Shown here: positions 58,621 to 64,000 of the stretch, in pieces | Numbering within the stretch: position 1 is the stretch's first letter | Layout of the letters: every line of letters starts with the position of its first letter | NCBI GenBank assembly: GCA_029237695.1 | Contig: JAQRGA010000168.1 | Location: 62,001 to 126,000 of the forward strand | Reading direction: 5' to 3' | Length of the DNA: 64,000 bases | Source of the DNA: Conchocele bisecta | Lineage: Eukaryota > Mollusca > Bivalvia > Lucinida > Thyasiridae | Position numbers and translations under genes: made by a program | The notes under the pieces: model-generated | Database searches by the model: none | What the model was told of the DNA's origin: nothing | What the model saw: only the letters and a program-made list of their open reading frames with translations

Positions 58621-59247
58621 GCCTATGAAACGGAAATAAATGCAGCGCAGCCCCAATTCCAGGTGTGGGATCACATGGTTTCCGAACCCGATTTTCCTAC
58701 ATGACGTAATTTGTGACGTCATTTTTACAGTAGATTTTCTTTTAACACATTCTAACAAACGGACGGATTTTGATGATATGTAGCGCACAACTACGATGGC
58801 ATATGTGTTTTATGGGTGCTCTGAAAGTTATTTACAAATAATTTTGTACCGTTTATTTCTTACATTCACGTGCTCTAGTCTTATTTACATTTACGGTAAC
58901 AGTTTCTTCGTGAAAACGACATAATAATGAGATTAAAGCCGCTTATACAATAAAGGGCAACGTGTACCGCATTTGATGTGCAGTATATTTCATAAACTTA
59001 TGTCATTCCATTAGAAAGATATTAAAGGAAATCTACTTTAAACTCATCTAAAAAACATCACGCCGTTCGGAATCACGTAATCCCACACCTTGAATTCGGT
59101 GTTGTCCACTTACCTGATGCATTCACAAGACCCAAGACACACACAATGGCACAGCTAAAATAGCAAACACACATCATGTTCTTCCGAGTTTTCAGACGTT
59201 GTGTGGTAACGTGCGTTGGTCACCGTTGCTATGAACTAAATACTACT
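58621..59247. other. Intergenic, nothing recognised
   Basis: No repeat unit or gene signal was found. Confidence 0.4.
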
Positions 59248-59671
59248 GCAGCTTAAAAGGGACATGCTCATTGTTCGTACCACATAGCATCTCGTTAGCA
59301 TCTCGGTACCACAAATTAGCTACGTCGTTCCCACGACATAGCAGCTCGTTCACTGGAGATAGCATCTCGTTTCATCGGGATAGAATCTCGTTAGCACGAG
59401 TTAGCTATCGCGTTCCCACGACATAGTCAGCCAATCAAAAGGTAGCACCATTGGTATTCTAGAATGTGGAGTAATATCTACTATAAGCTGATTATGTCGT
59501 GGGAACGATACGTTATATCATGGGAACAAGATGCTTTGTCGTGGTAGCGAGATGTTATCTCGTTGGAACGACATAGATAACTCGTGGGGACGAGATCATA
59601 TCTCGTTAGAATGAGATGCTATGTCTTGGGAACGAGATAACAAATAATTTGGCATGTCCCTTTTAAGCTGC
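59248..59671. mobile_element. Foldback element with exact 20-bp ends
   Basis: The terminus gcagcttaaaagggacatgc (59248-59267) is exactly complementary to 59652-59671. The interior is made almost entirely of degenerate short units of the type atagcatctcgttcccacga. Left-half units are mirrored in the right half as tcgtgggaacgagat. A short unique centre (about 59425-59490) separates the arms. There is no coding capacity and no clear target duplication. Confidence 0.88.
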
Positions 59672-60080
59672 CGTAGAATACGCTTCAGTGTGATCAGACT
59701 TACAGTTTTCTACAAGTTTACCCTGCCATTTGTGGATCAGCGGCAAATTTAGTAAAATATTCGAATACATGCATTGGTGGTTACGACTTACTTTAAACTG
59801 AGATTCAAATAAGTGGCTAACTTTTAAGTCATATATTTGACAAGTCAAGAAATCAAGAGACAAAAGGTTCTTGAAGAACGGCTCATGTTTCGGTGTTTTA
59901 TGGTTTATTTCGGTATCTGATGCAGGACTTCTAAAATTGCAGAATGTCAATCGGTCCAAACGTAACTGTCGGCCCGAAAGAGTCGGTACGATTAATGCCC
60001 TCCCCGTCCTCCCCCACCCCACCCCCACATTTCGCGATGTCACTCGTGTATAGGTTCAGAATGAGTAACAAAATGGTAAC
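59672..60080. other. Intergenic, nothing recognised
   Basis: No repeat unit or gene signal was found. Confidence 0.4.
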
Positions 60081-60084
60081 CTGG

Positions 60085-60893
60085 CCCTAACAGGACACCG
60101 TACGATTCACATGTTTTAGGAGGCGATTATCATGTTCTTGTTTTTTTAAAACTTGTCATAAACATGTTTTGGCGGCTTATGAGAATAGTCTCCTAAGACG
60201 ATTAAATCTCGCATTTTTTTATTACTGATTGTGAACACGTTTTGGTCTTCTCTAGTCACATATCCAATAAACCCGGTTTTGTCCCATCACGTCGTACATG
60301 ATATGCATGTACGGTTGTAATCATTACAGACTGTGACGTGTAGGAGAGTAACATGAACGTTAACATAACCGCGTCTAATGTTCAGTAGTGCCGATCTGAC
60401 CTTTGATACACGGGACGGATGTCAACAGAGACACACATTTACCATCAATTAATCAACACATAAACAACAAATTATTTATCCATTTCGCGACACCATCAAT
60501 CATGGAATAAAATAAATGGAACTAGTAAGATTTGGCTCTCGAATTATAGTTCGCACATAATTATTCCGTAAATTTATGACGTCGAATGTTACAAGTCGGA
60601 GAGTAGATGCAGAATCCTCCCCAAAAAAGGTAAGGCAAACCCGAAAATGCGATGCAGTAACCAATAACTGATATCTAAATAGGTTTTACCCCAATAAATA
60701 TGCATCCGTAGCAGATTAGAATCTTCTCCTAAGACGACGATTATATGTTTTTTGTCAAACTATGTAACTTTGTTGTTTTTTTGTTAAGAAAGAAATATTG
60801 GTGTTTGTCCACATTTGTTCAACTTAATAAAAACATGTTTCAGCAGAACATGGGAATCATCTCCTAATACTATTTGTACGTGTCCTGTTAGGG
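60085..60893. mobile_element. Possible transposon with ccctaacaggacac ends
   Basis: The segment ccctaacaggacac (60085-60098) is exactly complementary to 60880-60893. More diverged matches continue inward on both sides (gtacgattcacatgtttta / acatgttttt, gattatcatgttcttg / catgttctgctg). Internal ctcctaagacgattaaatct at 60191 resembles ctcctaagacgacgattata at 60727. No transposase was found. Confidence 0.5.
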
Positions 60894-61483
60894 ACATGTT
60901 GTAATCTCGCGCATAGGTTGATCGGAAAAAATGCTTTAGGTATGATCGCGATATTGCGAGACGAAAACAAGCGATTCTATCATATTCAATCTTGCGTTTT
61001 CGCAACCTCGCCGCACGATCTCGCATCAACACGCATGAGCAAAAATAGCCAGAATTTTCTGTGTAACACAGCTGCGTTTTATAATTTGGGTTACAGCAAA
61101 TTGTATTTCCAAAAGCGGAAGGCGAGATGGCGAAATCGCGAGACGATTATCATGCCTTTAGGGGACGATTCGCAAGTTTTTGCAAGACAGAAATGACAGA
61201 CAAATCATAACGCTGATTGTATTATTTTGCATTGCAGATAAACGCTTTTAACATGGCAGTCGTACCTTTGTCCTTTTTAAAATGTTTGCAACCTGTAGAT
61301 CCCCATGAGCCGGCTATTGACGAGTCGTCTCGTCAGGATCTATGCCATTCGTACGTACTTTAAATATAACAAAAAAATACCCCTGATGCAGCATAATGAA
61401 ACAGTTCCAAACCTGTTACGAGTATTTTTTCCAAGAATAACAAAATCAATGGTTGCCATGGAGAGCACAGATTAAAGTAACGG
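60894..61483. other. Intergenic with one dispersed palindromic motif
   Basis: The GTAGATCC...GGATCT motif (61296-61345) occurs here in an expanded form with an extra gacgagtcgtctcgtc palindrome inside. No gene was recognised. Confidence 0.5.
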
Positions 61484-61681
61484 ACCAAGGTCTATAAATA
61501 CATTAAATATACCTATCAATAAGTGGGACAAAATCAGATGAAAAAAAAGGTTTACTCCCTGTTAGAACACAATAATGTAATGTGTATTGTGTTATAACAG
61601 GGATTAAAAAAAATATCAACTTACTTTTTTTCTCACTTATTGATACTTTTAGGTATGTTTAATGTATGTATAGGCCGTGGT
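61484..61681. repeat. Foldback palindrome, about 198 bp
   Basis: The outer arm accaaggtctataaatacat at 61484 pairs with the complement at 61660-61681, tatcaataagtg pairs with cacttattgata, and the inner ccctgttagaacacaat pairs with attgtgttataacaggg. The loop is about 12 nt. It is probably a MITE that has lost its interior. Confidence 0.85.
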
Positions 61682-63479
61682 ATATTACTTCAACCTGTGA
61701 TTGAGAGGGCGGCGGAGATTGACGGTGTAGATTAATTTTAATTACCGATGTATCTATGACGGGAAAAGGTAGAAATCATAAGTTCAATTAACAAGTTCCC
61801 CTCCCCACTTAACCCAACGTACTGGATCCGCGCCTGGCTGTTAACGCTACGCAATATCGGGGAGTAAATACCAAATTCCCGTGTTGAAGGCGGCGCATTT
61901 GATATTGGTCAACACTATTTGCAATATCTGACACATTTTCTTTTGTCCCCGCGTACGTATACTTCTCGTTTATCTTCAAATCAACATTAATTTTCATAAA
62001 TATTTCACGGAACTCGGCCTCACGGAACTCCTCAAAATGGTAGCGGCTAATGAGTGACAAACAGTGTTGACTCGTTGGAAATGTGGCGGCGGCTGGTCTG
62101 TGTCTACACTGTTGTCAATGCCAGGTCCGAGTGGTAGTTTCCCCATTGCTCCTGCCATTTAATGTACATGTTCAATTGTGTACATAATTTATTGTTTTTA
62201 TTAAACTACAGGTGTGAACAGTCATGTTTCATTTAAATTCGTTAATAAACAGAAAACAAATATTTGCAGCTACCGCGGTTTGAACTCGGGGACGTCCGTG
62301 TATTAATCCAGCAAAAAACCACGGGGCCACGAAGGCCGACATGGCTTGTCATTAAACTTTTTACTTTTATCGATCGGCTAGGGAAGCAACTCGTTGTATA
62401 CTTAAATATGCTAAACTAGTATGTGGTGAAAGAAACACTATGTATGCCTACATGATTTACGTTCCTTCTTGAATCCAAACGGTTTGCCAAACGTCGAAAC
62501 GATTCGGTAGGCATATTCAGTTAGACAGTCAGTGTTCATCAATTAAAGATTATATAAAGACACAAGAACTCATGAATCATACTAAGGTCAACGATCAGAC
62601 TATATGTAAAGTTTCTACTTAGATCGAAATTTTCCACTCTCAGTTTCCCAGCTAAGTGTGTCACATAAATTGACGTTAGACTTTGAGCTACTCCATTCTC
62701 AAACGTCGTAGTCTGCTCCACATGGTGACGTCAGAAAACCGGGATTTCCGACGTAACGTTATTTTGAGCCTAACGTTCGTAATCGCACAGCGGCGATCAT
62801 ATGTTCACTTACACCTAAGCACAGCAAATTCAATCTATTTTGACCACCGTAGTTTTTATGAAATGTTCACCGGCGCCAACACTGTTTACATCACGTGACC
62901 ATCATAACCGAGTAATTTTTAAATATCCTACAAATGTGCATGCAATTATATTCAACTTCGCCTTAGCATGTTTCTGCAAGCAGATTTGCACAAACATTTA
63001 TAGGTTAAATCGTCGTGACAATTATACTGGCCATCTGTACAGGAAACGTTCTGGTACATTTAATGCTACGAGTCACATTTGAAATATGTCTATACTTTTC
63101 AATATAATAAGTATAGAATTTGGAGCAATATATCATCTGGTTTAAACACAGGAACTTTTGCAACTCCACCATTTGACCGTCCCCATTCCGCATCAAATTG
63201 AGTCAATATAAAGCTATTAGTCCGGCAGAATATGGACTTCACCTGGTGTTGGAGCATAAAGTTGTTTATTGTTGACTCAGCAAGTGCAGAGAATGTACTT
63301 ACAAAAACAATTGGATGACATCTTGTCATCCTTTGGCAATTTAAAATAAACCCTGATTTATTCCCCTGTCTATGTTGTATTAATTTTTAATTTGGTCAAA
63401 CTTACAGTAATCACTATGATCATATAAGTGTGTCAGTTATGGATTTAAACTGGCCACATAGTAAGTGAATAACATTGTT
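61682..63479. other. Intergenic, one weak tRNA-like trace
   Basis: The minus strand of about 62268-62340 reads ttcgtggccccgtggttttt, then ccgagttcaaaccgcgg. That is an A-box-like region and a T-arm with four of five pairs. It is too degenerate to call a tRNA. No protein gene was recognised elsewhere in this stretch. Confidence 0.45.
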
Positions 63480-63835
63480 TAGTATATACCTACCCAATAA
63501 ATACATAGCTATACGATGTAAATAAAAGTCATATGTTCTCATCGATGAAATAAACAACTTCCGGTGAAAATACGACTACTTCCGCTATCTATATTCATAA
63601 CGCGCATCTGCAGTGGCGGACTACAAATAGGCTGCAAATACACATTATTTACCATATACAGTCAAACAAACTGCTAATTTCCATGTAGTGGTATATAATA
63701 AATAGAATATTCATATTTTTGCAACGAATATGACATATATGTTCATCAAATGGTGTGACATTTCACACCACTCGATGAACATATCTGTCATATTCGTTGC
63801 AAACATATGAATATCCTCTATATATCCAACTGCTG
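63480..63835. mobile_element. Dispersed foldback repeat, partner of 6.9-7.2 kb
   Basis: Positions 63480-63625 are the reverse complement of 7015-7165. Positions 63706-63805 form a palindrome in which tttgcaacgaatatgacata is mirrored by tctgtcatattcgttgca, around tgtgacatttcaca. Confidence 0.8.
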
Positions 63836-64000
63836 TTTGATATATAGTTTTAAATACAATGTGGGCAATTTTACGCACTGACCGTTCCAGTACGGTACTG
63901 AAATACAATAAAAACTCCCCAAACTGAAATACCATATGACCAATCAGATTCGGTTTCCGTGTAATTCTTATGTAATTATACAGCTCGCAGCTGCTTACAA
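63836..64000. other. Intergenic end of window
   Basis: Nothing recognised. Confidence 0.4.

Overview
The window reads as animal nuclear DNA, most likely from a marine bivalve or a related lophotrochozoan. It is AT-rich and dense with repeats. It contains short motifs I associate with bivalve genomes: acatgtacatgta runs, gacggacggacgacttttgcatccc tails, and a SINE-like element ending in (aaac)n. I found no intact host gene. The species assignment is inference; no diagnostic host gene is present.

The outstanding object lies at about 37.5-51.0 kb: a decayed but recognisable Polinton/Maverick (adintovirus-like) element in an inverted-repeat frame (37526 and 50956). It is clearly more GC-rich than its surroundings. 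Reading left to right it carries: the N-terminal and exonuclease-side part of a protein-primed family B DNA polymerase (+); a packaging ATPase fragment (-); a double-jelly-roll major capsid protein (-); a coiled-coil/membrane virion protein (+); a conserved Polinton protein of about 400 codons (-); a minor-capsid-type protein (+); a fibre-head-like protein (+); and a conserved small structural or membrane protein (+). No integrase or adenain-type protease is visible, and the polymerase catalytic domain is missing. Frameshifts, in-frame stops, one deletion junction (near 40.03 kb) and a 4.4 kb insertion (44679-49123, with 33-bp terminal inverted repeats) show that it is an old, non-functional copy as assembled.

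The other regions are repeats. 0-12 kb holds MITEs, palindromes, short tandem repeats, a LINE fragment and a three-layer nest of insertions with readable target-site duplications (8.5-9.8 kb). 12-16.2 kb holds a 186-bp satellite that flips orientation and a 56-bp minisatellite. 16.2-19.7 kb holds degenerate dispersed repeats. 19.75-25.86 kb is a tandem array of a unit of about 2.1-2.3 kb. 26.5-29.5 kb is a 55-bp satellite with a local 110-bp higher-order pattern. 29.5-37.5 kb holds a TTAA-flanked MITE family, short tandem repeats, a hAT-like MITE and an 80-bp repeat block that flanks the Polinton. 51-64 kb holds another TTAA MITE, a decayed member of a large repeated lophotrochozoan/cnidarian gene family (54.5-56.5 kb), two LINE 3' fragments and several foldback elements.

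Single-base indels dominate the differences between repeat copies and break several virus-like genes. Some of this may be residual long-read assembly error rather than true decay.
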